Below are positions 1 to 8,540 of a DNA stretch of 40,067 bases, in pieces. The DNA lies in the NCBI RefSeq assembly GCF_014653435.1, contig NZ_BNAO01000001.1, forward strand, positions 450,132-490,198, read 5' to 3'. A program made the translations under genes and the position numbers. The DNA comes from Alishewanella longhuensis. GTDB taxonomy: Bacteria > Pseudomonadota > Gammaproteobacteria > Enterobacterales > Alteromonadaceae. How positions within the stretch are numbered: the stretch's first letter is position 1; each line of letters begins with the position of its first letter. The notes beneath the pieces are model-generated. The model was given only the letters and a program-made list of their open reading frames with translations. It was not told where the DNA came from and ran no database searches.

Positions 1-3
1 CCG

Positions 4-32
4 AAAAAGCCGCTTTCAACAGCGGCTTTTTT
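4..32. terminator. Intrinsic terminator hairpin at the left edge
   Basis: A stem of AAAAAGCCGCT pairs with AGCGGCTTTTT around a 6-nt loop and ends in a T-run. The A-run before and T-run after make it potentially bidirectional. It probably ends a gene lying left of the window. The hairpin at 2716-2745 has almost the same stem. Confidence 0.75.
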
Positions 33-503
33 GCATCTGCGGTATCGCTTTTAGCATTGCCTGCCTATTCACGTTCAGTGGCACTAACTACGTTCGAGTT
101 TTCAGCTTTTTAAAGTGTTAACTGTCAAGGGTAGTCATGATGCGTAGTCTTGAAATATTTCATCTAGCAACTCTAGAGGTTTTCAGACAATGTTTGTTGG
201 TTGCTAACAAGCCTATTATAGCCAGTTGAATACGTGTTGGTTATTAATAACCTGTATCCTATTAGCTATTAATACCTGCGACATGCTCTTACCCTGGTTT
301 TCTATAGCAGCTATCTGCATATGCGGGAGCTGATTAAATAACTCCATTCTAAAAGTAAATTACTTTAACTACTGGAGAATTAATTATGTGATAATTGAAA
401 ACAGCTATTAAATCACATACTTATTTTCCTTTAAATATTGCAACTATGCTATTGCCAGCTACATTCAAAGCTAAAACAGGTGTTTCTTATGAATGAGGTT
501 TGC
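33..503. other. Intergenic region without recognisable gene
   Basis: About 470 bases lie between the edge terminator and the porin start. All frames are broken by stops and no RNA gene was recognised. An AT-rich stretch around 360-400 (TGATAAT near 389) could hold the porin promoter, but no convincing -35 is visible. Confidence 0.4.
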
Positions 504-1643
504 ATGAAAAAAGTATATAAATTAAACTCCTTTTCTTGCTTCGTGGCAGCCATCAGCATTGGGTTTGTTTCAGCCTCACAAGCAGAGATAAATTATCGTT
601 TCAATGGTTTTGGTACCATTGCTGTGGGCAAGGTTTTATCTGGCAGTACTGAACAAAGTAGTTACGTCAATTATACCTGCCCCTGCTTTATCACTGATTA
701 CAACAATGGTGGTATTTATCAGTCCAACGAGAACTGGAGCTTTAAGGAAGAAACTAGGGTTGGTGCACAATTAAATATTGATTTCACTGATAAATTATCT
801 TTTGTTACCCAGGTGATGGCACGAGCTGTAGACAGTAAACTCAGTGTGGAATGGGCATACCTCTCCTATGATCTGAGCAATAAATTAACTTTTCAGGTTG
901 GCCGTAAACGAATTCCACTCTATTACTACTCAGAATTTCAGGACGTCGGTTTTGCTTATGCTTGGCTACGGCCGCCACAAACCTTATACGGATGGGAGGC
1001 CAGTAATTACAATGGCGCTAATCTGCGTTTTTCAGACACTTTCAAAGATTGGGATATTACAGCAAATATTTATGCGGGAAGTGAAACGGTAAAAAATGCG
1101 CCATACAACGCCCTTTATGATGAGGTGCCGCAAGACAGCAAATGGACCAACATACGCGGCATAGATGTGGAGTTCACCAAAGATTGGTTTACTGCCCGTT
1201 TGATTTACATGACATCAAAAAACAGTACCACAGAACGACCTGACAGTAATGCGTTTTACAGCCCCGCTACAGATCAAACTGTCATGGGTCTGTCACTCAA
1301 TGGTGATTTTGGTGACTGGTTTATCCTTTCTGAAATGAATGTCAACAAACGTGAAGATAAAGCAGATAACCTGACGATTCGCTCTCCAGCTTCTATGATT
1401 GGCGTGGGTTATCGAATTGGTAAGTGGACCCCATTTATTAGCTGGTCACGTTTCTGGGACAAATCAAATGATTTAGACCTTTATGAACCAGAACGTTTTA
1501 CTGACAGCTCCATTACACTTCGTTACGACATAAACAATTCGAGCTCAATCAAAGCACAGGTTAACCGCCTAAAAGATAGTTCACTGTATAACTTTGTTGG
1601 CGACACGACTGTAGCCGCCTTGTCTTACGACTTCATATTTTAA
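504..1643 (+). CDS. Outer-membrane porin-like beta-barrel protein
   Basis: The product, 379 residues from this start, has a signal peptide (MKKVYK then a hydrophobic stretch ending SASQA). The mature protein alternates aromatic and polar residues as in beta-barrel porins and ends in Phe (SYDFIF), the usual outer-membrane C-terminus. The ATG at 504 is chosen because GAGG lies at 495-498 and the signal peptide begins directly there; in-frame starts at 438 and 489 would add a non-signal leader. The barrel resembles uncharacterised gammaproteobacterial porins. The gene is 21 nt upstream of a small phosphate-binding-like protein, so the two are probably co-transcribed and may handle an anion, but the substrate cannot be read from the sequence. 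Confidence 0.75.
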   Translation: MKKVYKLNSFSCFVAAISIGFVSASQAEINYRFNGFGTIAVGKVLSGSTEQSSYVNYTCPCFITDYNNGGIYQSNENWSFKEETRVGAQLNIDFTDKLSFVTQVMARAVDSKLSVEWAYLSYDLSNKLTFQVGRKRIPLYYYSEFQDVGFAYAWLRPPQTLYGWEASNYNGANLRFSDTFKDWDITANIYAGSETVKNAPYNALYDEVPQDSKWTNIRGIDVEFTKDWFTARLIYMTSKNSTTERPDSNAFYSPATDQTVMGLSLNGDFGDWFILSEMNVNKREDKADNLTIRSPASMIGVGYRIGKWTPFISWSRFWDKSNDLDLYEPERFTDSSITLRYDINNSSSIKAQVNRLKDSSLYNFVGDTTVAALSYDFIF

Positions 1644-1664
1644 TAACATATTGTGGAGATAAGT

Positions 1665-2075
1665 ATGAAAACACTTTTAGTACTGTTGCTTTTGACTTTT
1701 TCGATATCATTACAAGCGAACGTAGTCATAATTAGTCACCCTGATAACACCAATCAGTTAACCAAAGTTGAAATTCAACGTATTTATACTGGCAAAAGTA
1801 GCAGCTTTGCTAATGGGGATTCAGTGGTCCCATTAAATTTGAGCGATGCTGATCCAGCCAGAGCAAGCTTTGATGATAAAGCTCTGGGCCGGTCGTCTAG
1901 CCAAGTCAAAGCCTATTGGTCAAAATTGGTGTTTACTGGCAAAGGCACGCCACCACAAGAAGTGAGTTCCGAGCAGGAAATGATTAAATTAGTGAGCAGC
2001 AATCCGAATATTCTTGGTTATGTTAGCAGCGGTACAGATACTACTGGAGTAAAGGTACTATTAACCCTTGATTAA
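1665..2075 (+). CDS. Small PstS-like periplasmic phosphate-binding-superfamily protein
   Basis: This 136-residue product has a signal peptide (MKTLLVLLLLTFSISLQA) followed by NVVIISHPDNTNQLTKVEI. The body matches the short PstS-like proteins annotated as phosphate ABC transporter substrate-binding: an IYTGKSSSFANGD stretch, a Phe/Lys/Tyr-Trp segment (VKAYWSKLVFTGKG) and a closing GYVSSG motif. It is roughly half the length of true PstS, and no permease or ATPase is nearby, so a sensory or accessory role is as likely as transport. TGGAG at 1654-1658 sets the ATG at 1665; the GTG at 1653 overlaps that ribosome site. It lies just behind the porin. Confidence 0.7.
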   Translation: MKTLLVLLLLTFSISLQANVVIISHPDNTNQLTKVEIQRIYTGKSSSFANGDSVVPLNLSDADPARASFDDKALGRSSSQVKAYWSKLVFTGKGTPPQEVSSEQEMIKLVSSNPNILGYVSSGTDTTGVKVLLTLD

Positions 2076-2482
2076 TACTTGCTAGGCCCCTGAGGTTAAG
2101 CGTTTTGTAGGCCACTGTCGCAGCATACACGGGCTTCGTTATGACGAGTTGACGGTAAACCATTTGATGAAGCTGTAAATGGGTATGGCCTCACACAAGG
2201 GAGGGGTAGTGATAATCACGCAAAAAAGTGGCGTGAATATAGATTGGCCTTGTGATTCTTCCATTGAAAGCTCGGTGCTTTTTAACTAATTAAGGCCAAG
2301 GTTTTTTGCCTCAGCCACCGTTAAAAGAACATGCCGTCACCATAGCAACGGCAAAGTTCCAACTAATGGCTTTTTAACAAGTTTACGATTTCATTGGGTA
2401 ATTCAATACTGGTCATATCCTCGTATGAGATACCTTGTGATGCGGTAGGCGGTACATAAACAATTGTCGTATCACTGAATTG
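2076..2482. other. Gene-poor stretch, no recognisable feature
   Basis: About 400 bases without a credible gene. One forward frame is open from just after the stop of the preceding gene, broken by a single TAA before ATG GGT ATG. This might be a decayed ORF, but the peptides are not recognised. No hairpin terminator is obvious directly after the upstream gene. Confidence 0.3.
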
Positions 2483-2700
2483 TTATGTTAAAACTTTAAA
2501 GTTTCGACCCCTCGGATTTTTTGGCTTACCAATATGGGTCTTCGCGTTGCCGGATCTTTGTCCCAGAAGCGACTCATCATCTTCTCTGATACGAATATCA
2601 TTAAATGCCTCTATCAGTATTTTACCAACAAAAATAATCGTTCTTGGTTTTCGTTCACGGATCAAAGCAAGCAAAGGGTCATTAAGCACCCTGGCTGTGG
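2483..2700 (-). pseudogene. Possible gene remnant
   Basis: An open frame on the minus strand continues up to 2785, but its first 28 or so codons run through a terminator hairpin (2716-2745) and into the end of the neighbouring gene, so the nominal ATG at 2785 is not a believable start. The remaining part has a protein-like composition (for example NDPLLALIRERKPRTIIFVG) with no alternative good start. I do not recognise the family. It may be a decayed gene fragment or a chance frame. Confidence 0.2.
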
Positions 2701-2715
2701 TGGCTCCAAATTCAC

Positions 2716-2745
2716 AAAAAAGCCGCTTATTTAAGCGGCTTTTTT
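2716..2745 (-). terminator. Intrinsic terminator after the CigR-like gene
   Basis: AAGCCGCTT pairs with AAGCGGCTT around a short AT loop, flanked by A- and T-runs. It lies 27 nt beyond the stop codon of the leftward gene at 2772 and shares its stem with the hairpin at 4-32. Confidence 0.85.
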
Positions 2746-2771
2746 GTTTATCTGTTTTAAAAATGCGAACT

Positions 2772-3083
2772 TTAACGTTTGCCATCTAAAATTCGCACTA
2801 TTTCTCGGGTGTGATGAAATAACTCAATTACCGTGCCTTCAATTTGGATGGTAATAATCCCATCGGCGTTAGGTTTTTTCAGTAAAGTACTACGGCGGTA
2901 ATAATCGTCACTGAGATACTGCCCGGCCGAGAGTTTTTTCTGCCAGCCAGGAGGTAGTGGTTGACCTTTTTCCAACTTCTTCTCTAACCCCGGTGGTAAG
3001 CCTTTATCGTGATCAGGCTTAGCCATAACCAATTGACTAAACATTAAGGTTGAGGTGCACAGTACGATCATGAAAGTTTTCAT
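2772..3083 (-). CDS. CigR-like periplasmic protein
   Basis: The 103-residue product has a cleavable signal peptide (MKTFMIVLCTSTLMFSQLVMA). Two degenerate repeats follow, KGLPPGLEKKLEKG and QPLPPGWQKKLSAG, then DDYYRR and a C-terminal beta-rich segment (TIQIEGTVIELFHHTREIVRIL). The double PPG-KKL pattern is the hallmark of the CigR/RcnB-like small exported proteins; Salmonella CigR is described as an anti-virulence regulator, but the role outside pathogens is unknown. The gene stands alone, ends in a terminator 27 nt downstream, and has about 260 bases without features on its other side. Confidence 0.65.
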   Translation of the reverse strand: MKTFMIVLCTSTLMFSQLVMAKPDHDKGLPPGLEKKLEKGQPLPPGWQKKLSAGQYLSDDYYRRSTLLKKPNADGIITIQIEGTVIELFHHTREIVRILDGKR

Positions 3084-3345
3084 TAAGATTTACCTGCTGA
3101 CTATAGAACTTATGTTATAGCACGGTGGACTGAATGTCGCCTTAATAGCTGTTGCCTCAGCTGCAAGCTTTAGCTGAAATAACGTCTATACTGATTATCA
3201 TGAGGTGTTGGGATTTGGGTTTAAACAATCGCTCACCTTAGAGATGCTGAAATGCCAATAAGCATATCAGGGATAATGTTGGTTCTGGTGTTATTCACTT
3301 TGCGACAATGCAAAGTGACGGGTTTGTTTCGCTGCTCAAGGGGGC

Positions 3346-4107
3346 ATGATGCAATATGTCAGTTTAATCATGCGTTTAGCCTTGCTATTAGGTATGCTTT
3401 ATCTATCCTCTGCATTTGCTGCGGCCAACAAGACATCCGCTAATTCGCCTGAGTTTAGTATTAAATCTATTCATATTGCTACCGATATCTGGCCGGGGTT
3501 TACCGAGCCGAACGAGCAAGGTGCTTATATTGATTTAATTAAGTTACTTTTTCCAACAGGCATCGATTTTGAAATAACCTATACCAGCTTTAATCGTACG
3601 GTAAAAATGGTAGAAGAGCAGCAGGCTGATATCGTATTGGGTATTAGCTTCAATGAGAGTTCACGGTTGTATCTTTCTGCACGGCCTTTTGATGTTGATC
3701 AGATTGCAGTACTGTTTAAACCTGGGCGTTTTAAGTTTGAAAAGTCAGAAGATTTTAAGAATTATCAACTAGTTATGCAGCGTGGTTATAATTATGATAT
3801 CGCTTTGGGTATCAGTACACCGAGTTATGAGGTCGACAATATTATAACCGGTGTTGATCTGGTGAGAGCTGGGCGGGTAGATGCCTTTTTGGTAGAGAAA
3901 ACCGAATTAGAGGGCAAGCTTAATGCCAATGAGCTGGCCGACATGGAATTGGTTTTTATTGCCGGAGAGCCAATTTTTATCGGCTTTGCGAAAAACGAAC
4001 GGGGTGCCATATTAAAGGCTTGGTGGGATCAACAATTTCAGTTGTATTCGCAAAATGGCAAATTGTTATTATGGTATCAGCAACACCCTGGTATGACATT
4101 ACCTTAA
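3346..4107 (+). CDS. Periplasmic solute-binding-like protein (SBP_bac_3 type)
   Basis: A signal peptide (ending YLSSAFA) is followed by a type II periplasmic-binding fold: IATDIWPGFTEPNEQGAYIDLIKLLF at the start, a QQADIVLGISFNESSR segment in the middle, and GRVDAFLVEKTEL near the hinge. At 253 residues it is typical of amino-acid-type binding proteins. There is no ABC permease or ATPase beside it, which is common for orphan members in Alteromonadales that act as sensors or are of unknown role. AAGGGGG at 3338-3344 precedes the start; a second ATG follows immediately at 3349. The ligand cannot be deduced. Confidence 0.65.
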   Translation: MMQYVSLIMRLALLLGMLYLSSAFAAANKTSANSPEFSIKSIHIATDIWPGFTEPNEQGAYIDLIKLLFPTGIDFEITYTSFNRTVKMVEEQQADIVLGISFNESSRLYLSARPFDVDQIAVLFKPGRFKFEKSEDFKNYQLVMQRGYNYDIALGISTPSYEVDNIITGVDLVRAGRVDAFLVEKTELEGKLNANELADMELVFIAGEPIFIGFAKNERGAILKAWWDQQFQLYSQNGKLLLWYQQHPGMTLP

Positions 4108-4164
4108 GCCTTGTGTTGTTTCAGATTGAATTTGGATATAAAAGTCTGTATGGCGAGTACGGGG

Positions 4165-4260
4165 TAGCCTATGACAAAAATTAATACCGCTGCTTCTGTA
4201 AGTTTTTTGTAGATAGCTTCGAGCGTGCTCGAGGTTAACCCTTCTTATTATCATAGGCTA
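4165..4260. repeat. Nested inverted repeats between convergent genes
   Basis: TAGCCTATGA (4165-4174) is repeated as its complement TCATAGGCTA (4251-4260). Between them CTTCGAGC-GT-GCTCGAGG forms a near-perfect hairpin at about 4218-4235. It lies between the ends of two convergent genes, so it may serve transcription termination, although no clean T-run follows. Confidence 0.4.
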
Positions 4261-4309
4261 AGAGGAAAGTTCAGGCCTTTGCAGGTTTTTACCTTTCCTC
4301 TCGCAAAAT

Positions 4310-5314
4310 TTAATAGTATTTCAAGCCATCAGCCTTACCACGAAACGCATAATAGGCTACCGCGGTATAGGCCGCGATGATTGGAATAACAACTATAGCG
4401 CCAAAGAAGATAATAGTGAGTGATTCTTTCGAACTGGCTGCCTCGTATAAGGTTAGCTGGTTAGGCACCACAAACGGATAGAAACTTAGTGCCAGGCCGG
4501 CAAAACTAGATACAAATATTACCTTACAGATAAAGAATGGTAGCCAGGCGCCACGATCGTCCGGCAGCGGTAAACGTCTAAGTGCCAGGTAGCCTAAGGC
4601 GAACATCGCAAAACAGAGTAAGGGTATGGCAGCAAACAAATAAGCCAGAGGCGGCTCGGTCCATACCTGATACACATTAGCATTCACCAGCGGATTAATA
4701 GCACTAACCGCCAGAATACCGGCCAACGTAAAGACACCGGCACTTTTACATTGGCGCACAGCATGCCGTTGTAAGTCCCCGGTGGTTTTGCCGATTAACC
4801 AAGCATTGCCGATCATGGCGTAGGCTGCGGTAACACATAAACCGCTAAAACTGGCAAAGATCAAACTGCCTGGAGTGTACTCCAGCCCCATCACATAGAT
4901 ACCTAACATAAACCCCTGACTAAAGGTAGCCAGCAGAGAGCCGAATTTAAAGGTCCAGTCCCAGCGTATTTTACGTTTGGGTTTAACCTTGGCCCGAAAG
5001 TCGAAAGCCACACCGCGCAAAATCAAACCAATCAATAACAAGGTTGCGGGTAGATACAGCGCGTGCAAAATGGCACTGTGAGCGACCGGAAAGGCGACCA
5101 ATAACAGACCAACCGCGAGTACCAGCCAGGTTTCGTTAGCATCCCAAAACGGCCCTATTGAGGCGATAGCGGTATCACGCCAGGCTTCATTTTGCATGGG
5201 TAGTGTGATACCAACACCCAAGTCATAGCCATCCAGAATGGCATACAGTAGCACCGCTAGTGCAGTGAGGGCCGCGAACACAAGTGCCAGATTTTCAGCA
5301 GTTAAGTAGCTCAT
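4310..5314 (-). CDS. cioB: Cytochrome bd-type (CIO) quinol oxidase subunit II
   Basis: This 334-residue polytopic membrane protein begins with a helix carrying LDGYDLGVG, the signature of subunit II of bd-type oxidases, and has IGPFWDANETWLV further on, also conserved. With subunit I it forms the inner-membrane quinol:O2 oxidoreductase that pumps no protons but conserves energy by uptake of cytoplasmic protons. Its start codon overlaps the stop of the upstream gene by 4 nt (ATGA), so translation is coupled. The length is shorter than E. coli CydB and matches the cyanide-insensitive CIO branch. No small CydX-like ORF follows. Confidence 0.93.
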   Translation of the reverse strand: MSYLTAENLALVFAALTALAVLLYAILDGYDLGVGITLPMQNEAWRDTAIASIGPFWDANETWLVLAVGLLLVAFPVAHSAILHALYLPATLLLIGLILRGVAFDFRAKVKPKRKIRWDWTFKFGSLLATFSQGFMLGIYVMGLEYTPGSLIFASFSGLCVTAAYAMIGNAWLIGKTTGDLQRHAVRQCKSAGVFTLAGILAVSAINPLVNANVYQVWTEPPLAYLFAAIPLLCFAMFALGYLALRRLPLPDDRGAWLPFFICKVIFVSSFAGLALSFYPFVVPNQLTLYEAASSKESLTIIFFGAIVVIPIIAAYTAVAYYAFRGKADGLKYY

Positions 5315-6684
5315 TTTTCTTCTCCTACAGCCACTAGCTGGGTTTTCTGCTCTGGTAACCCTGGCAGAGACAGATCATATTCTTCCACTTCGATGGCACG
5401 CTTCGCCAGCCAGAATAAGGTTTTTATATAGGCCACCAGTAATACCACGTAGAGCACCAGATACATGATGAGCGTCAAAGCAACTTGTTCGCTGGCTACG
5501 GTGGTTACAGCGTCACGGGTTTTTAGCACACCATAAATCAGATAGGGTTGGCGCCCGATCTCCGTGACATACCAACCGGCCAAAGTGGCAATCCAGCCTG
5601 AGAAGGACATGCCGATGAGTACTTTATATTGCAGTTTGCTCAGCTCGCCAGTCCGGTATAGCCGGATACTGCACCACCAGGCGGTGATCAGCATTAGGAT
5701 GCCGATACCGACCATCACCCTGAAACTGTAAAAAATGGGCGCCACAGGCGGATGCGCATCCGGGAAGTCACTGATCCCTTGCAACTCACCATTCAAATCA
5801 TGGGTTAGGATCAAACTAGCCAGTTTCGGGATCTCAATCGCAAAGCGATTGGTCTGCGTTTGTGCATCTGGTATAGCAAATAATACCAGCGGTGCGCCTT
5901 GCTCTGTATGCCAGATCCCTTCCATGGCGGCGATTTTTTGCGGTTGATGCTCCAGCGTATTTAAACCATGCAAATCGCCGACAAAAGCTTGAGTAGGAGC
6001 CAAGATCGCCGCACTAAATAAGGCGGTTTTTAAGGTTAGCCGCGGTGCTTTCTTGTTATCGCCACGAGATAAGCGATAAGCTGATATTCCGGCAACTAAA
6101 AAACAAACGGTCAGCGCTGAGGCCAGCAGCATATGGCTAAAGCGATAGGGGAAAGACGGGTTAAAAATAATCGCTAGCCAATCAGTTGCATGAGCGATGC
6201 CATCACGCATTTCAAAGCCTACTGGCGTTTGCATCCACGAGTTAAGCACTAGGATCCAGAAAGCAGATAATGTGGTGCCAATGGCGACTAGCAGCGTAGC
6301 GAGCGTATGTAACCAGCGTGGTACCTTATTAAAACCAAATAGCATAATGCCCAGCATGGTCGCTTCCAGGAAGAATGCGGTGAGGATTTCATAGGCCAGC
6401 AGTGGGCCGGCAATATTACCTACCGTTTCCATAAAGCCGGGCCAGTTGGTACCAAACTGGAATGACATGGTAATGCCGCTTACTACACCCAGTGCAAAGG
6501 TTAAGGCAAATACTTTTACCCAAAAGCGATAAGCTCGCATCCAAACAGGATGTTGTGATAAATCAAAGCGGATCTTAAAGTACACCAGTAGCCAGCCAAG
6601 GGCGATGGTGATGGTGGGGAATAAAATATGAAAACTGATATTAGCAGCAAACTGGATGCGCGAAAGTAATAGCGTATCTAACAT
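5311..6684 (-). CDS. cioA: Cytochrome bd-type (CIO) quinol oxidase subunit I
   Basis: The 457-residue product carries the haem-binding subunit residues: His19 in NISFHILFP, Glu99 and Glu107 in AYEILTAFFLEATML, a His near 184 in YRFSHML, and the GWYVTEIGRQP block late in the protein. The loop between helices 6 and 7 is short, as in the cyanide-insensitive oxidase (CIO) type, not the long-Q-loop E. coli CydA. The ATG at 6684 is preferred over the upstream in-frame start at 6708 because GTGAGG precedes it and the protein then begins at the conserved MLDTLLLSRIQFA. It is second in a gbsR-cioA-cioB operon, 38 nt after the regulator. Confidence 0.93.
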   Translation of the reverse strand: MLDTLLLSRIQFAANISFHILFPTITIALGWLLVYFKIRFDLSQHPVWMRAYRFWVKVFALTFALGVVSGITMSFQFGTNWPGFMETVGNIAGPLLAYEILTAFFLEATMLGIMLFGFNKVPRWLHTLATLLVAIGTTLSAFWILVLNSWMQTPVGFEMRDGIAHATDWLAIIFNPSFPYRFSHMLLASALTVCFLVAGISAYRLSRGDNKKAPRLTLKTALFSAAILAPTQAFVGDLHGLNTLEHQPQKIAAMEGIWHTEQGAPLVLFAIPDAQTQTNRFAIEIPKLASLILTHDLNGELQGISDFPDAHPPVAPIFYSFRVMVGIGILMLITAWWCSIRLYRTGELSKLQYKVLIGMSFSGWIATLAGWYVTEIGRQPYLIYGVLKTRDAVTTVASEQVALTLIMYLVLYVVLLVAYIKTLFWLAKRAIEVEEYDLSLPGLPEQKTQLVAVGEEK

Positions 6685-6722
6685 GGCAACCTCACTACAG
6701 CAGAACAAAATGGCGATAGCGG

Positions 6723-7286
6723 CTAAGCCTGTTTCGCCGGGTCTTTTTTACCTAAAAATTTATCGGTAAATTCCAACACCTTGCCTACGCCGGATCCCAG
6801 TTTCATTAGCGTATTCAGCTTTTCTGGCGACAGCGATTGTAGGCTTTGTGTCCATTCGGTGATGTTTTCCAATAAATCATGAATTTCGGTGATACGTTGC
6901 TGGGCAAAGGCTTCTTCCGGGTTGGCCGCTTCATCCATCATAATGTCGCGCAGCAAAGTAAGGGTAGGATCCATCTCGCGTTTGCGTCGTTCTTCAAATA
7001 CCCGGTTGGCCATATCCCATATACTGCCGCGGGTATGATAAAATTCACGTCGCTCGCCCGGTTTGTGTTGCACCTGTACTAACTGCCAGCTGCCCAGTTC
7101 TTTTAAACCCATACTGACGTTACCACGTGAGATACCCAGTAAATCACCAATTTCATTAGCACATAATGGTTGTTCACTGATAACCAGCAAGGCGTAGATT
7201 TGACCAACAGTACGGTTAAAACCCCAGCGACTGCCCATTTCACCAAAGTGATAAACAAAAGATTCGATCATCGGTGTCATTTGCAT
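6723..7286 (-). CDS. GbsR/MarR-family transcriptional regulator of the cio operon
   Basis: This 187-residue DNA-binding protein has a winged helix near residues 25-80 (GQIYALLVISEQPLCANEIGDLLGISRGNVSMGLKEL, then a basic wing), followed by helical dimerisation segments, as in the GbsR branch of MarR regulators. It is the first gene of a likely operon with cioA and cioB, an arrangement common in gammaproteobacteria, so it probably controls this oxidase and itself. AAGGA precedes the ATG. Overlapping palindromes at 7301-7322 are plausible operators and an FNR-type box lies just beyond. The inducing signal is unknown. Confidence 0.82.
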   Translation of the reverse strand: MQMTPMIESFVYHFGEMGSRWGFNRTVGQIYALLVISEQPLCANEIGDLLGISRGNVSMGLKELGSWQLVQVQHKPGERREFYHTRGSIWDMANRVFEERRKREMDPTLTLLRDIMMDEAANPEEAFAQQRITEIHDLLENITEWTQSLQSLSPEKLNTLMKLGSGVGKVLEFTDKFLGKKDPAKQA

Positions 7287-7300
7287 AGTCTGTTCCTTAT

Positions 7301-7322
7301 TGAACGTTCAGAATTTTCTGAA
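7301..7322. promoter_or_regulatory. Overlapping palindromes, candidate GbsR-type operator
   Basis: TGAACGTTCA (7301-7310) is a perfect 10-bp palindrome. It overlaps TTCAGAA-TT-TTCTGAA (7307-7322), a perfect 7-bp inverted repeat. They lie 15-36 nt before the regulator's start codon, where an autoregulating repressor would bind. Confidence 0.5.
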
Positions 7323-7341
7323 AGAATAATACAGGAAAAGC

Positions 7342-7355
7342 TTGACCGAGATCAA
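7342..7355. promoter_or_regulatory. FNR/ANR-type binding site
   Basis: TTGACCGAGATCAA matches the FNR consensus TTGAT-N4-ATCAA with one mismatch. It is centred about 62 nt upstream of the gbsR-like start codon. FNR-family regulation of bd/CIO oxidases is well established (ANR on cioAB in Pseudomonas), so this fits low-oxygen control of the operon. Confidence 0.6.
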
Positions 7356-7367
7356 TCTTTCTTTATG

Positions 7368-7595
<228 letters not shown>

Positions 7596-7706
7596 AAAAA
7601 TCACCCGTTAAGCATTGCAGCGCCTGTCTTTGTTACTTATCCATAAAACCGTTAGAATAAGCCAAGCCATAGGGCATTGGTTCGAATTACGCGAGGTTTA
7701 TATAAG

Positions 7707-8528
7707 ATGTCAACGCCAGCCGCTTTGCTAACGCTGCATCGCAAGGCGATGCAAATTGCACCTGCATTAGCTGCCGTCGGCATAGAGGTGCAAAGTACAG
7801 AGGCGTTTGATACCGACACCCTGGGAACCTTTGCTGGTGAAACGCCACGAACTTTAAGTCCATTAGCCTGTGCTCGTGCCAAAGCTCAACAAGCTATAGC
7901 GTTGACAGGTTTACCTCTGGGGATGGGAAGCGAAGGCAGTTTTGGCGGCGGCCCTATGCCAGGTTTTCTGAATTGGGATGAAGAACTGTTGCTGCTAATT
8001 GATAGCCGCACTGGGCAAGAAATCATAGCCGTTGCCGCAGGCCCAGTAGCTCTTAGCGCCGTTGAAAGTGATAATATTGCCGTATTGCAAGCCCATATCG
8101 CTAAGCATGACGCTGCACAAGGTTGGATTTTGCGTTATCCAGCGGGCTTAGTGAAAGGGTTAATAGGTGAGCAAGCGTTAGTGCAGGCGTTAATGCAGGC
8201 AGAAATTTATCAGGCAGGTGCTTTATTAGCAGAAAAAGTGCAGCTACAACCTGATTTTAGAGCCCATCTATGCCCCGCCAGGCAAGGTTACATTCAACAA
8301 GCTGCTGAGCAGTTAGCGCAGCGACTGTTGGCATTATGCCCAAGTTGTCAGGCGCCCGATTTCTGGCGTAAGCAGGCCGAACCGGGGTTACCCTGCGAAC
8401 TATGTGATTACCCAACATCTCAGGTAAAATACTATATCAAAAGCTGCAATTGTTGTGGCCATAAAGAGCAAGAGGCCGCGGCAACTGTATTTGCGTCAGC
8501 TGTGCATTGCCCGTTATGTAACCCCTAA
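7707..8528 (+). CDS. DUF6671 family protein with C-terminal zinc-ribbon-like cysteines
   Basis: The 273-residue cytosolic protein starts MSTPAALLTLHRKAMQIAPAL and contains GMGSEGSFGGGPMPGFLNWDEELLLLID, a conserved block of the DUF6671 family. The C-terminal 50 residues hold paired cysteines (CPSC, CELC, CNCC, CPLC) typical of a zinc ribbon. The ATG at 7707 is chosen with GCGAGG about 10 nt upstream; the frame is open to a TTG at 7677 but lacks support there. Function is unknown. The next gene, sua5, begins 12 nt later, so they are probably co-transcribed. Confidence 0.75.
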   Translation: MSTPAALLTLHRKAMQIAPALAAVGIEVQSTEAFDTDTLGTFAGETPRTLSPLACARAKAQQAIALTGLPLGMGSEGSFGGGPMPGFLNWDEELLLLIDSRTGQEIIAVAAGPVALSAVESDNIAVLQAHIAKHDAAQGWILRYPAGLVKGLIGEQALVQALMQAEIYQAGALLAEKVQLQPDFRAHLCPARQGYIQQAAEQLAQRLLALCPSCQAPDFWRKQAEPGLPCELCDYPTSQVKYYIKSCNCCGHKEQEAAATVFASAVHCPLCNP

Positions 8529-8540
8529 AGTAAGGAGTGG

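Noticed and set aside
370..425. TGTGAT...ATCACA pair upstream of the porin as a CRP site
   Set aside because: The halves are about 25 nt apart, far more than the 6-nt spacer of a CRP site.
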